Shown here piece by piece: positions 1-7,288 of a stretch of 18,672 bases of DNA. The notes beneath the pieces are model-generated. The model saw only the letters and a program-made list of their open reading frames with translations, was not told the DNA's origin and made no database searches. Source of the stretch: SVQP01 sp045594705 (lineage in GTDB: Bacteria > Bacillota > Clostridia > Oscillospirales > CAG-272); NCBI GenBank assembly GCA_045594705.1, contig JAZNZB010000043.1:1-18672 (forward strand), given 5' to 3'. Within the stretch, counting starts at the first letter, position 1, and the number at the start of each line of letters is the position of its first letter. The position numbers and the translations under genes were made by a program.

Positions 1-10
1 TTTGATTGGC

Positions 11-46
11 AAAAAAGGCCAACCACACAGCCGGTTGACCTTTTTT
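11..46 (-). terminator. Intrinsic terminator of tRNA-Arg
   Basis: On the minus strand a 14-bp stem (AAAAAAGGTCAACC against GGTTGGCCTTTTTT, one G-U pair) closes an 8-base loop. It ends in a six-T run and begins on the final A of the encoded CCA, so there is no spacer between tRNA and terminator. Confidence 0.85.
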
Positions 47-120
47 GGCACCCCCAACGGGAATCGAACCCATAACTAACCCTTAGGAGGGGTTTATTAT
101 ATCCATTTAACTATGGAGGC
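46..120 (-). tRNA. tRNA-Arg (anticodon CCT)
   Basis: The minus strand folds as a complete 75-nt cloverleaf. The acceptor stem GCCTCCA pairs with TGGGGGT (two G-U pairs). The D stem is GTTA/TAAT. The anticodon stem AACCC/GGGTT carries the loop CTCCTAA, giving anticodon CCT, which reads the arginine codon AGG. The T arm ATGGG-TTCGATT-CCCGT has the usual TTCGA core. The discriminator base is G and the CCA end is encoded. It stands alone with its own promoter and terminator. Seen directly in the sequence; the arginine identity follows from the anticodon. Confidence 0.95.
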
Positions 121-137
121 GTAATATAACAAAGGAG

Positions 138-166
138 ATTATACCACACTCCGCTCAAAAATGCAA
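138..166 (-). promoter_or_regulatory. Promoter of tRNA-Arg
   Basis: On the minus strand: TTGCAT (166-161), a 17-base spacer, then TATAAT (143-138) with an extended TGG just upstream. The -10 box ends 17 bases before the tRNA 5' end, leaving a short 5' leader to be processed. Confidence 0.8.
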
Positions 167-202
167 TACCCAATCAGAAAAATCACGCCGTATAATTCCC
201 TC

Positions 203-231
203 TTGCATTCTCCCCTATTTCATGGTATAAT
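203..231 (+). promoter_or_regulatory. Promoter of the zinc-ribbon membrane protein gene
   Basis: TTGCAT (203-208), 17-base spacer, TATAAT (226-231), extended TGG at 223-225. It is divergent from the tRNA promoter and uses the same -35 hexamer. The start codon follows about 33 bases downstream, behind AAAGGA. Confidence 0.8.
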
Positions 232-264
232 ACTTGTATCCTCAAAAGAAAGGACGGATCTCTT

Positions 265-1044
265 ATGGGTAGAATGCTTGGTTCCTTTGCAGACGACGAA
301 GAGCTCGACCGCCCGGATTTAAATAAATGCCCGGATTGTGACTGTTTTTTTGCAAGCGATGCTTGCCCCTTATGTAAAAAAATATGCCCCGACGAGATGC
401 GCGCGGGTAACCGCAAGCCTGTCAAGCACAAAAAGCGCAAAAATCGTTCGGGTACAGGCAGAGTTCAGTTTATCAGCTGGTATCACCGCTGGTGGTTCAT
501 TCTGCTCATGTTCTGGTTTATGCCTATCGTGGGCATTGTGCTGTTGGTTTCCAGTCCGCACGAAAAATGGAAAAAGTGGACGGCAGCCGGTGTTCTTGCC
601 GTGCTGTATCTGATCTCCTGGATTGGAGTCGGCGGTATCATTTCCATTTTCACCAATCTGTTTGATCGCCCCGTTGATACCTCGCTTACCTACGAGCAAT
701 ACGTGGCGGAATGTGACGAGCTGACTGCCGAGCAGTATTACCGCTCCTATGCCGAATACGAGGATGACTTTGTCACGCTGGAGCTCAAGGTATTCAAAAA
801 AGCCATGTTCACTGATATCAACGGTTACGACGAATACACCTACTATATCTGCACTCCCGCAGACGGCGGCGACTATTACATCATTCTGCGCGACTGTCTG
901 ATCAGTCAAGAGCAAGTGCTTATCCCGGGAGACACTCTCACCGTGTACGGCCAGGGGGATATCTACTGCAAGGCGTTTGACACCGATCAAGGCATTTACC
1001 AAGGCCCTTGCCTGAACATGGCGTATATGGAATTTGTTGAATAA
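265..1044 (+). CDS. Zinc-ribbon membrane protein with possible extracytoplasmic OB-like domain
   Basis: Function unknown. The 259-residue product has an N-terminal cluster of six cysteines (C22, C25, C27, C34, C37, C41), two of them in CPxC pairs typical of zinc ribbons. A very basic stretch follows (about 52-62), then hydrophobic segments at about 76-97 and 106-130. The C-terminal part (about 140-259) is soluble and acidic, ending in a beta-rich region (ILRDCLISQEQVLIPGDTLT) that resembles OB-fold 'tRNA_anti-like' domains of Bacillota membrane proteins (inference from pattern only). Basic residues flank both sides of the first hydrophobic segment, so it may be a re-entrant hairpin with the C-terminal domain outside; topology is uncertain. 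The ATG at 265 sits 10 bases after AGGA. Monocistronic, with its own promoter and a terminator shared with folD. Confidence 0.85.
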   Translation: MGRMLGSFADDEELDRPDLNKCPDCDCFFASDACPLCKKICPDEMRAGNRKPVKHKKRKNRSGTGRVQFISWYHRWWFILLMFWFMPIVGIVLLVSSPHEKWKKWTAAGVLAVLYLISWIGVGGIISIFTNLFDRPVDTSLTYEQYVAECDELTAEQYYRSYAEYEDDFVTLELKVFKKAMFTDINGYDEYTYYICTPADGGDYYIILRDCLISQEQVLIPGDTLTVYGQGDIYCKAFDTDQGIYQGPCLNMAYMEFVE

Positions 1045-1050
1045 GGAATA

Positions 1051-1075
1051 AAGCCCGAGACATCGCCTCGGGCTT
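1051..1075. terminator. Bidirectional terminator between the zinc-ribbon gene and folD
   Basis: A perfect 9-bp stem (AAGCCCGAG/CTCGGGCTT) with a 7-base loop lies between the two convergent stop codons. T-rich tails follow in both directions (GTTCTTTTATTT on plus, TATTCCTTATTC on minus). Neither tail is a clean T run, so termination may be partial. Confidence 0.75.
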
Positions 1076-1081
1076 GTTCTT

Positions 1082-1933
1082 TTATTTCTGTGCGGCGGTT
1101 GCGGCCGTCAGCGTATTCTGCAGCAGCATGGTAATGGTCATAGGACCGACACCGCCGGGCACGGGCGTGATCATGGACGCCACCTCGGATACGGGCTCGA
1201 AATCCACGTCACCGCACAGCTTGCCGTCTGCATTGCGGTTAATTCCTACGTCAATTACCACAGCCCCGGGCTTGACCATATCGGCTGTGACAAAGCCTGC
1301 TCTGCCCACCGCGCTGACCAAGATGTCAGCCTGCAGGGTCTGTGCGCGCAGATCGGGCGTGCGGCTATGGCAGACGGTCACAGTGCCGTTATCGTGCAAA
1401 AGCAGCATAGCCATGGGTTTGCCCACGATATTGGAGCGGCCGATCACCACGCAATGCTTACCCGACGCACTGACACCGCTGCGCGAAAGCAGCTGCATGA
1501 CGCCTGCGGGCGTGCACGGCAGAACGTTATAATCACCGATCATGATCTTGCCGACGTTGTACGGATGGAATGCATCCACGTCCTTCTCGGGCTTGATGCG
1601 AAGCAGGATCTTTTGCTCGTCCAGGTGCTTGGGCAAGGGTAACTGCACCAAAATACCGTGGATATCGGCACACTCGTTGAGTCTGTCAATCAGATCAAGC
1701 ACCTGCTGCTCGGTTGCATCCGCGGGCAGCTCGTGCACCTCGGAATAGAATCCCACCTCTGCGCAGGCCTTGTGCTTATTACGAACATAGACGCGAGATG
1801 CGGGGTCTTCGCCCACGATGATCACTGCCAGTCCGGGCACGGTATGATATTTTTCCTTGAATTCCTGTGTTTTTTCAGCAAGCTCGGCACGGATCTCGGC
1901 CGAAATCCTCTTACCGTCAATGATGGTCGCCAT
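1082..1933 (-). CDS. folD: Bifunctional methylene-THF dehydrogenase / methenyl-THF cyclohydrolase
   Basis: FolD interconverts 5,10-methylene-, 5,10-methenyl- and 10-formyl-tetrahydrofolate in the cytosol using NADP(H), supplying formyl groups for purines and initiator tRNA. The 283-residue product is full family length. It shows the catalytic YVRNK segment (Y49, K53), the VQLPLP signature, PEKDVDAFHP, PCTPAGV, the Rossmann loop GRSNIVGKP, and the C-terminal signature PVPGGVGPMT. The usual DVDGF is DVDAF here, a small change. It is last in the yfmF-yfmH-lgt-folD operon and its start overlaps the end of lgt by 17 bases. Its ribosome site GGAGG (1944-1940, minus) lies inside lgt six bases before the ATG, suggesting translational coupling. 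Confidence 0.98.
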   Translation of the reverse strand: MATIIDGKRISAEIRAELAEKTQEFKEKYHTVPGLAVIIVGEDPASRVYVRNKHKACAEVGFYSEVHELPADATEQQVLDLIDRLNECADIHGILVQLPLPKHLDEQKILLRIKPEKDVDAFHPYNVGKIMIGDYNVLPCTPAGVMQLLSRSGVSASGKHCVVIGRSNIVGKPMAMLLLHDNGTVTVCHSRTPDLRAQTLQADILVSAVGRAGFVTADMVKPGAVVIDVGINRNADGKLCGDVDFEPVSEVASMITPVPGGVGPMTITMLLQNTLTAATAAQK

Positions 1934-3017
1934 GCTCTTCCTCCTCGGTTTGGGGTTCTTCGGGTTCTTTTGTTTCTTTTATTTCTTTGGGTTCTTCTTG
2001 TTCTTCGGGCAAAGGCTGTGCAAGCTTTGCGGCTCTTTCCGCCTTCTTTGCTGCGACTCTCTCTGCTTCAATTCTCTTCTGCTCCGCACGGAATGCCTTG
2101 ATATCGGGAACAAAATAGGGCGAAAAGACTGCGGGCATCTTTTTCTTACAGGTCAGCACGAAGCCCACGATCAAGGTTGCAACAGACGCGATAAACAGAA
2201 CAAGACCCAGCATCTGCGAGATGCGGATGCCTGTGCCCGGGACATACAGGCTGTCAGTACGCAAGCCCTCGATGAACATTCTGCCAAAGCCGTACCATGC
2301 AAAATACAGAAGCGCGATCTGTCCGTTGAATTTCTTCTTTTTGTAGATCAGATTGATCAGCACAAAGCCGAGCAGATTCCACAAAGACTCATAAAGGAAG
2401 GTGGGCTGCACCTCCATGAACTTACCGTTGGTGGCCGTCGAGTTAACGCCCATGCGCAAGCGGTACAGAATATTGTTCTCGGATACGGGGTAGGTCTGAT
2501 CCGGACCTAAGAACGCATACGTGATCTTGCCGTCCACGATAGGCGAGCCGAACGCTTCTCCGTTGCAGAAATTACCCCACCTGCCAAGTGCCTGTGCAAT
2601 CATCACGCCGGGTGCTGCACTGTCCAGCACGGCAAACACGTTGGCCTTACGGATCACCGCCATAATCACAAGACCGATCACACCACCGATGATGCCGCCG
2701 TAAATGCCAAGCCCGCCGTTGCGGATGTTGATCCAATCCGCCAGCGTTTTGTACTGCCCCGAGTCAAGCGAGGTCAACACGTAATAAAGGCGCGCGCCGA
2801 TGACACCGAGAATGACGGTTGCCATGGCGATATCCAACAAATTGTCCACAGAAACGCCCTCGCGTTCCGAGCGATACTTGGTATACAGCACGGCAAGCAC
2901 GATGCCCGCGGTGATCAGCAAGGCATACCAATAGACCTCAAAGCCAAAGATCTCAAAGGCTGCTCTTTTGATGGTAAATTCCCCGATTCCAAGTCCGGGA
3001 AACGATATTGTCGTCAT
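1917..3017 (-). CDS. lgt: Prolipoprotein diacylglyceryl transferase with long acidic C-terminal tail
   Basis: Lgt is the polytopic membrane enzyme that transfers diacylglycerol from phosphatidylglycerol to the lipobox cysteine of prolipoproteins, the first step of lipoprotein maturation. Of 366 residues, about 1-290 form the usual core with hydrophobic segments. Visible motifs are GGLGIYGG (101-108), ALGRWGNF (R146) with NGEAFG, QPTFLYES, and GFGRMFIE (R246, E250), matching essential arginine and glutamate positions known in the family. Residues 291-366 are an extra cytosolic tail, first Lys/Arg/Ala-rich and then Glu/Pro-rich, ending EEEEHGDHH; E. coli Lgt is 291 residues. AAGGAGG stands seven bases before the ATG and overlaps the yfmH stop codon. 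The tail also carries the folD ribosome site. Confidence 0.97.
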   Translation of the reverse strand: MTTISFPGLGIGEFTIKRAAFEIFGFEVYWYALLITAGIVLAVLYTKYRSEREGVSVDNLLDIAMATVILGVIGARLYYVLTSLDSGQYKTLADWINIRNGGLGIYGGIIGGVIGLVIMAVIRKANVFAVLDSAAPGVMIAQALGRWGNFCNGEAFGSPIVDGKITYAFLGPDQTYPVSENNILYRLRMGVNSTATNGKFMEVQPTFLYESLWNLLGFVLINLIYKKKKFNGQIALLYFAWYGFGRMFIEGLRTDSLYVPGTGIRISQMLGLVLFIASVATLIVGFVLTCKKKMPAVFSPYFVPDIKAFRAEQKRIEAERVAAKKAERAAKLAQPLPEEQEEPKEIKETKEPEEPQTEEEEHGDHH

Positions 3018-3029
3018 ATTCAGACCTCC

Positions 3030-4337
3030 TTATTCTTGCACGTCCTCGGGATACACCACGGACAGGCACATATTTTGCTTGACAAAGCAACGGTGCAGAT
3101 ACTCGGTTACCTGCTCGTACGTCACGCTCTCCATCAGCTGCGCGTAGGAAAGCACCTCGCTGCCGTCATCCGCAAAGGACAGCAGCACGTTGACAATATT
3201 TTCGGGAGAATCGAATTCCGAGACAAAATTGCCGTATTCCACGCGTCGGCAACGCTCAAAATCCTCTCTCGGAATGCCGTTTTTCTTAAGCTCTTCAATA
3301 TAGTCGAGCAATGCAGCGTATACTGCCTCGGGGTCATCCGACTCCCCTGCTGCCGTACCGTTTGCCACGCGCTCACAGATCGAATAGCCGTAATAAAGGC
3401 CATAAGAAATCAGTCCTTGCTCGTAAAGTTCACTGCAAAGCTTGCCCGACATGGAAAAGATCAGCTCGAACAGCAGCGTCATGCAAGCGTCCTTATGGAT
3501 GCGAACGGCGGGATCGGGCGAAATATCCGTATCCTTAAGGCCTATGTAAAACACGGGTCTTGGTACGGGCATATAGCTGACCGCGCGCTCATTGACCACC
3601 GTTGGCTGCTCATCAAATCTCTTGCGTACAAAGCGCGGCGGCCAATACTCGGGCTCTATGCACTCGTTGACCACGCGCACAATCTCTGCGGGAGTAACGT
3701 CACCGCACACCGCAAGAGACATGTTGGACGGTACGTAAAAGGTCTCGGTACAGCGGTAAAGCAGCTCAGGCGTAACAAGCGATATGGATTGCTCGCTTCC
3801 TGCGATCTCGTTGCGCACGGTATGCGTTTGGTACATGGCCTTCATCAGCCGGCTGTAAGCCCGTTCCCAGGGATGATCGGCCGCTCCTCTGATCTCCTCA
3901 GCGATGATGCCACGCTCACGCTCTACCGATTCTTCGGTAAAATACGGGTGCGTCACAAATCGCAAAAGCTCGCCAAGACAAGCGCGAAGCCCTGAGGTAC
4001 AGTTGAACAGATACGCTGTTCGGTCATATGAAGTAAAAGCATTCGCATCCGCGCCAAGCGCAGAAAACTTCAGATCGGAATTGACACCGTCCTCATTTTC
4101 AAACATTTTATGCTCCAGATAATGCGCCGTACCCTCGGGCATGCATCTCTCATTGCCCTGCTCGTCCAGATATTCGCTGTCCATCGACCCAAGACCGACC
4201 TGCAGCACGGCATAGATAGTGGAGCACTTTTTGGGATATACGAAAATCTTCAGACCGCTTTCGTGCAGCAGCTCGGTATATCGTTCGCCAAGGCGTACGT
4301 TACGAAGCACACGTCTTTGGATAATATGATCAGTCAT
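3030..4337 (-). CDS. yfmH: M16 zinc peptidase, catalytic YfmH-type subunit
   Basis: An insulinase/pitrilysin-family (M16) protein of 435 residues. The inverted zinc motif HxxEH is intact as HYLEH (H72, E75, H76), and a likely third ligand lies in the downstream segment IIAEEI (E147 or E148), so this subunit should be catalytically competent. It pairs with the upstream non-catalytic M16 gene, as in other two-subunit M16B peptidases. In Bacillus subtilis the homologous YfmF/YfmH pair is reported to be needed for 5-aminopentanol modification of elongation factor P; whether that applies here is inference, as no efp gene lies in the window. The start overlaps the yfmF stop by 8 bases and uses the AGGAGG encoded in the end of yfmF. 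Confidence 0.92.
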   Translation of the reverse strand: MTDHIIQRRVLRNVRLGERYTELLHESGLKIFVYPKKCSTIYAVLQVGLGSMDSEYLDEQGNERCMPEGTAHYLEHKMFENEDGVNSDLKFSALGADANAFTSYDRTAYLFNCTSGLRACLGELLRFVTHPYFTEESVERERGIIAEEIRGAADHPWERAYSRLMKAMYQTHTVRNEIAGSEQSISLVTPELLYRCTETFYVPSNMSLAVCGDVTPAEIVRVVNECIEPEYWPPRFVRKRFDEQPTVVNERAVSYMPVPRPVFYIGLKDTDISPDPAVRIHKDACMTLLFELIFSMSGKLCSELYEQGLISYGLYYGYSICERVANGTAAGESDDPEAVYAALLDYIEELKKNGIPREDFERCRRVEYGNFVSEFDSPENIVNVLLSFADDGSEVLSYAQLMESVTYEQVTEYLHRCFVKQNMCLSVVYPEDVQE

Positions 4338-5634
4338 CCAAGCCCTCCTCTCCCGTCACCGTACCGTTGAGGAAATACACCGTATCGGACACGGTTGCAC
4401 GCGCCACTCTCAAAACGTCCTGTGGGGTCACCGCCTTGACGCGGGCTATGCATTGCTCAAGCGTGAGCGACGAGCCGTAAAACACCTGTCTGCCAAACCA
4501 ATAGGATTGCATTGCGGCCGGCGAATCGGTGCACTGACGCAAAATATTGATAAGTGATTTTTGTGCCATGGCAAGCTCTTGCTTGCTCACGAGCCTGTTT
4601 TGCATATGCGCAAGCTGAGAAAAGATTTCTTCCTCGGCCTGTTGCTTGTTCTGCGGCAGAATTCCGCAGGAAACGTTAAGCAAGCCCTTATGTGCCACGG
4701 CTGCACTGTAGCAATGATAGCAAAGGCTGTGCTTTTCGCGCAAATTCATAAACAGTCTTGAGACCGAATTGCCGCCGAAGATCTCATTGAACACCGATTG
4801 CGCGATCGCGTCGGGATGGTCGGGCGTAATGCCGGTGCGGAAGCCGATCTCCAGCTTTCCCTGTGCCACGGGCAGATCCTCGGTCACGCGACGTGTCTGC
4901 GCGGGCGGCGGCAGGATCAACGTGCCCGGCATGAGGGCTTGTTCTGTCGGCGCTTTTGCAAACAGTTCGTCAAGCAAAGCGGCTACACGCTCGGGATCGT
5001 CGCTGCCAACGTAAAAGCACTCTATACGAGCACTTTGTAAAAGCTTTTTATGATGCTCGGTCAGCATTTCGGGTGTAAAGGATGCTACCTGCTCGACCTT
5101 GCCCACCAAGGATGCACCGTAAGGCTCGTCTGCACACATGCATTCACGCAGACGCATATGGGCATATGAGCGCGTGTCGTTGACCTGTGCACGGATATCG
5201 TCGCAGGTATTCTTGATCTCGCTCTCCACATTTTCGCGGCGTAAAACACCGTTTTCATCCCGAAGTGGGTGAAACATCATTTGCTCGATGACGTACAGCC
5301 CGCTTGCAAGTGGATCGGTCTGCTCGCCCACCGGCAAATAACGCTTACCAAGCGTTTCCAGTACAAAGCCGATGACCTGACAATCGCCAAAAAAGCTGTT
5401 GCGATAAGAAAGTGACGCACCGTACAGCATATCCAACGCGTAATTGAGATCCTTGATGGCAGGATACTGCTCAGTACCGCGCCGCAGCACAGAAAACAAC
5501 AGCGTAGTCAGAGGGGATAGCTCCCTGTCTGCAGGCAAAATAAACGAAATGGACAACTGCGCGTTTTTGAAGCGATCGGTTCGGATCGCCCGCAAATTGA
5601 CAGCCGGTGTGATTTTATATAAAGTTGGAATCAT
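4330..5634 (-). CDS. yfmF: M16 peptidase-like protein, non-catalytic YfmF-type subunit
   Basis: A 434-residue M16-family protein without the HxxEH zinc motif: the equivalent stretch reads LFSVLRRGTEQYP (about 46-58). It retains the C-terminal R/Y-type substrate-handling region (LREKHSLCYHCYS), as expected of a partner for the catalytic YfmH subunit. The ATG at 5634 was chosen over an upstream in-frame start at 5709 because GTGGAG stands just before it, the residues after it (MIPTLYKI) resemble the family N-terminus, and the extra 25 upstream residues would run through the promoter. It is first in the four-gene operon and overlaps yfmH by 8 bases. The role in EF-P modification is known for the B. 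subtilis pair and only inferred here. Confidence 0.9.
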   Translation of the reverse strand: MIPTLYKITPAVNLRAIRTDRFKNAQLSISFILPADRELSPLTTLLFSVLRRGTEQYPAIKDLNYALDMLYGASLSYRNSFFGDCQVIGFVLETLGKRYLPVGEQTDPLASGLYVIEQMMFHPLRDENGVLRRENVESEIKNTCDDIRAQVNDTRSYAHMRLRECMCADEPYGASLVGKVEQVASFTPEMLTEHHKKLLQSARIECFYVGSDDPERVAALLDELFAKAPTEQALMPGTLILPPPAQTRRVTEDLPVAQGKLEIGFRTGITPDHPDAIAQSVFNEIFGGNSVSRLFMNLREKHSLCYHCYSAAVAHKGLLNVSCGILPQNKQQAEEEIFSQLAHMQNRLVSKQELAMAQKSLINILRQCTDSPAAMQSYWFGRQVFYGSSLTLEQCIARVKAVTPQDVLRVARATVSDTVYFLNGTVTGEEGLDD

Positions 5635-5667
5635 TGTTTCTCCACGTATACATATTACTTCTATATT

Positions 5668-5696
5668 ATCATACACCCAAAACCAAAAAAAATCAA
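5668..5696 (-). promoter_or_regulatory. Likely promoter of the yfmF-yfmH-lgt-folD operon
   Basis: Minus strand TTGATT (5696-5691), 17-base spacer, TATGAT (5673-5668), 33 bases before the yfmF ATG. The match is weaker than at other promoters in the window. An overlapping GATAAT at 5670-5665 would need a 20-base spacer. Confidence 0.5.
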
Positions 5697-5716
5697 GTCT
5701 TTTGCCCATTTTGCTC

Positions 5717-5745
5717 TTGCCATGCGCTCAATTTTCCATTATAAT
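5717..5745 (+). promoter_or_regulatory. Promoter of the tautomerase-exonuclease operon
   Basis: TTGCCA (5717-5722), 17-base spacer, TATAAT (5740-5745), with GGAGG 18 bases further on. It is divergent from the yfmF promoter. Confidence 0.75.
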
Positions 5746-5774
5746 AAAGTAAATACCATTTTCGGAGGTGTATG

Positions 5775-6116
5775 ATGCCCTTTATTGACGTCAAAACAAA
5801 CAAGCAGGTGACAAAAAACGAAGAGATCACCTTAAAGGAGCAGCTTGGCCGAGCCATTGCCATTCTGCCCGGCAAGAGCGAGAGATGGCTGATGCTGGAG
5901 ATCAAGGATTCCTGCCACATGTATTTTCACGGCAGCGATGCACCCTGTGCCATGGTACAGGTGCAGGTATTCGGCAAGATCGACGCGCAGAAGTGTGAGG
6001 AGCTGACCGCAGAGGTCTGCCGCATCATGCAGGACGTGCTTGAGATCCCCGTGGACAGCACCTACGTCAAATACGAAGAGGTCAGCCTGTGGGGCTGGAG
6101 CTCACAGAACTTCTGA
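5775..6116 (+). CDS. MIF-family tautomerase-like protein
   Basis: A 113-residue member of the macrophage migration inhibitory factor branch of the tautomerase superfamily. There are two adjacent ATGs (5772, 5775). The second is preferred because GGAGG (5764-5768) then lies 6 bases away, and because processing of MPFIDVKTN would expose the N-terminal proline that is the catalytic base in this family. Residues matching mammalian MIF include the lysine of PGKSERW (K34), the central GSDAPCAMVQVQVFGKI, and the C-terminal YVKYEEVSLWGWSSQNF. The MIF redox CxxC is not conserved: only the first cysteine (C58) remains. Natural substrate unknown; small aromatic or keto-enol acids are tautomerised by relatives. 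The stop codon overlaps the exonuclease start (TGATG), so the two genes are co-translated. Confidence 0.88.
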   Translation: MPFIDVKTNKQVTKNEEITLKEQLGRAIAILPGKSERWLMLEIKDSCHMYFHGSDAPCAMVQVQVFGKIDAQKCEELTAEVCRIMQDVLEIPVDSTYVKYEEVSLWGWSSQNF

Positions 6117-6958
6117 TGAACAAGCTCTTACTGATCGACGGTCATTGCCTGCTCTTTCAGATGTTTTATGGCATGCCCGCACGCATTGTGGGCAAAAACG
6201 GGCGCGCCATTCAGGGAACGCTTGGCTTTGTGGGTGCTTTGCGCAAGATGATCGCCATGGTGCACCCGACGCACATAGCCGTGATCTTTGACGGCGAGGT
6301 GCACAATCCACGCACCGATCTGGATGCCGATTATAAGGCCAATCGCGAGGATTTTTCGGATGCCGATGCGGACGACAATCCCTTCTCTCAGCTGCCCGAT
6401 ATTTACGCAGCCCTTGATTTGATGAGCATTGCGCACACCGAGACCACAGATTGCGAAACAGACGATGTGCTTGCGGCTTATGCCAAGAGATACGGGGACG
6501 ACACGACGGTCGTGATCGCCTCGCAGGACAGCGACTTTTTTCAGCTGATTACGAATCAAGTACACGTGCTGCGCTACCGCGGTGAGAAAAGTGTGATCTG
6601 CGACACAGCGTACATACAAAACAAATTCGGGATTCTCCCCTGTCAGTACGCCGATTTCAAATCGCTGACGGGTGACGGCTCGGACAACATCAAGGGCGTG
6701 CCCGGTGTTGGCCCCAAAACAGCTGCCGCTTTGATAACGCAATTTGGCACGCTGGAGGCATTGATCGACCATCCCGAGCAGATCACGCGCCCAAGGCTTC
6801 GCGAGGCCGTGGAGCAAAATCTTGACCGTCTGCGACTCAACAAGCAGCTGATCACGCTGGACGGACACGCGGCAATTCCCTTTACCCATAAACAGCTCGT
6901 CTATACCGATTGCGGCTTGACTACGACACAAATTTTGGAATGCATCGGATTACGATAA
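6116..6958 (+). CDS. Stand-alone 5'-3' exonuclease (PolA N-domain / FEN family)
   Basis: A 280-residue structure-specific 5' nuclease equivalent to the N-terminal domain of DNA polymerase I, without polymerase domains. Such enzymes remove RNA primers and 5' flaps. Metal-binding acidic residues are visible at D8 (LLIDGH), D59 (VIFDGE), E114/D116/D117 (CETDDV), D138/D140 (SQDSD) and D187/D190 (TGDGSDN). The arch region has R66 and YKANR, and a helix-three-turn-helix follows (GVPGVGPKTAAAL, 194-206). B. subtilis YpcP is a similar stand-alone protein. The ATG at 6116 overlaps the preceding stop (TGATG); a GTG at 6089 would add nine residues that do not fit the family N-terminus. Two bases after its stop the long palindromic element begins. 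Confidence 0.95.
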   Translation: MNKLLLIDGHCLLFQMFYGMPARIVGKNGRAIQGTLGFVGALRKMIAMVHPTHIAVIFDGEVHNPRTDLDADYKANREDFSDADADDNPFSQLPDIYAALDLMSIAHTETTDCETDDVLAAYAKRYGDDTTVVIASQDSDFFQLITNQVHVLRYRGEKSVICDTAYIQNKFGILPCQYADFKSLTGDGSDNIKGVPGVGPKTAAALITQFGTLEALIDHPEQITRPRLREAVEQNLDRLRLNKQLITLDGHAAIPFTHKQLVYTDCGLTTTQILECIGLR

Positions 6959-7005
6959 AAAAAGGACTTGGCCAAGGGCGTGCAAAATTAGCGGCAGAAT
7001 AAATA

Positions 7006-7033
7006 AAAGCAGAAGTCAGATGGCTTCTGCTTT
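7006..7033 (+). terminator. Hairpin with T-rich tail inside the composite element
   Basis: A perfect 10-bp stem AAAGCAGAAG/CTTCTGCTTT with an 8-base loop, followed by CGGCTTTTATG. It could end exonuclease transcripts about 75 bases after the stop codon. The T run is interrupted, so this is moderate evidence. Confidence 0.5.
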
Positions 7034-7059
7034 CGGCTTTTATGATGCACAACCCCGCC

Positions 7060-7288
7060 CGTGTCATCCTGAGCGGAGCAAACAATTGAGTATTGTTTGC
7101 GAAGTCGAACCCGACCCATGGGAGGGCGCGCGCAGCGCGGGATCTACGGGCACAACGCACCCACCCTCCTAGATCCTCAAAACGCTTGCAGCGTTTTGAC
7201 TTTCAAAAATCAGCAAATTGTTGCAGATTTTTGAAAGTTCGACTCACAAACATCCGCACAGGGATGTTTGTTCGCTCAGGATGACACG
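7060..7288. repeat. Inner inverted repeat with four-way hairpin potential
   Basis: CGTGTCATCCTGAGCG (7060-7075) is perfectly inverted at 7273-7288. Each arm is followed inward by its own hairpin: GCAAACAAT/ATTGTTTGC (7078-7100) on the left and ACAAACATCC/GGATGTTTGT (7246-7271) on the right. Further inward GTCGAAC (7104-7110) pairs with GTTCGAC (7237-7243). Central hairpins include AAAACGCT/AGCGTTTT and TTTCAAAAATC/GATTTTTGAAA. Similar GTCATCCTGAGCG repeats are, from memory, scattered in Clostridia genomes. Confidence 0.75.

Noticed and set aside
370..1002. 210-codon open frame antisense to the zinc-ribbon gene
   Set aside because: The plus-strand gene has a promoter, ribosome site, terminator and plausible domains; the antisense frame has none.
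3036..3995. 319-codon open frame antisense to yfmH
   Set aside because: Shadow of a well-supported M16 gene; no start signal or recognisable domain.
5635..5709. Upstream extension of yfmF to 5709
   Set aside because: The added 25 residues lack family similarity, run through the likely promoter, and bypass the well-placed GTGGAG before 5634.
6128..6931. 267-codon open frame antisense to the exonuclease
   Set aside because: The opposite strand encodes all metal-binding motifs of a FEN nuclease.
7093..7284. 63-codon frame within the palindromic element
   Set aside because: It is made of inverted-repeat sequence and lacks a ribosome site; the Arg-rich product looks non-coding.
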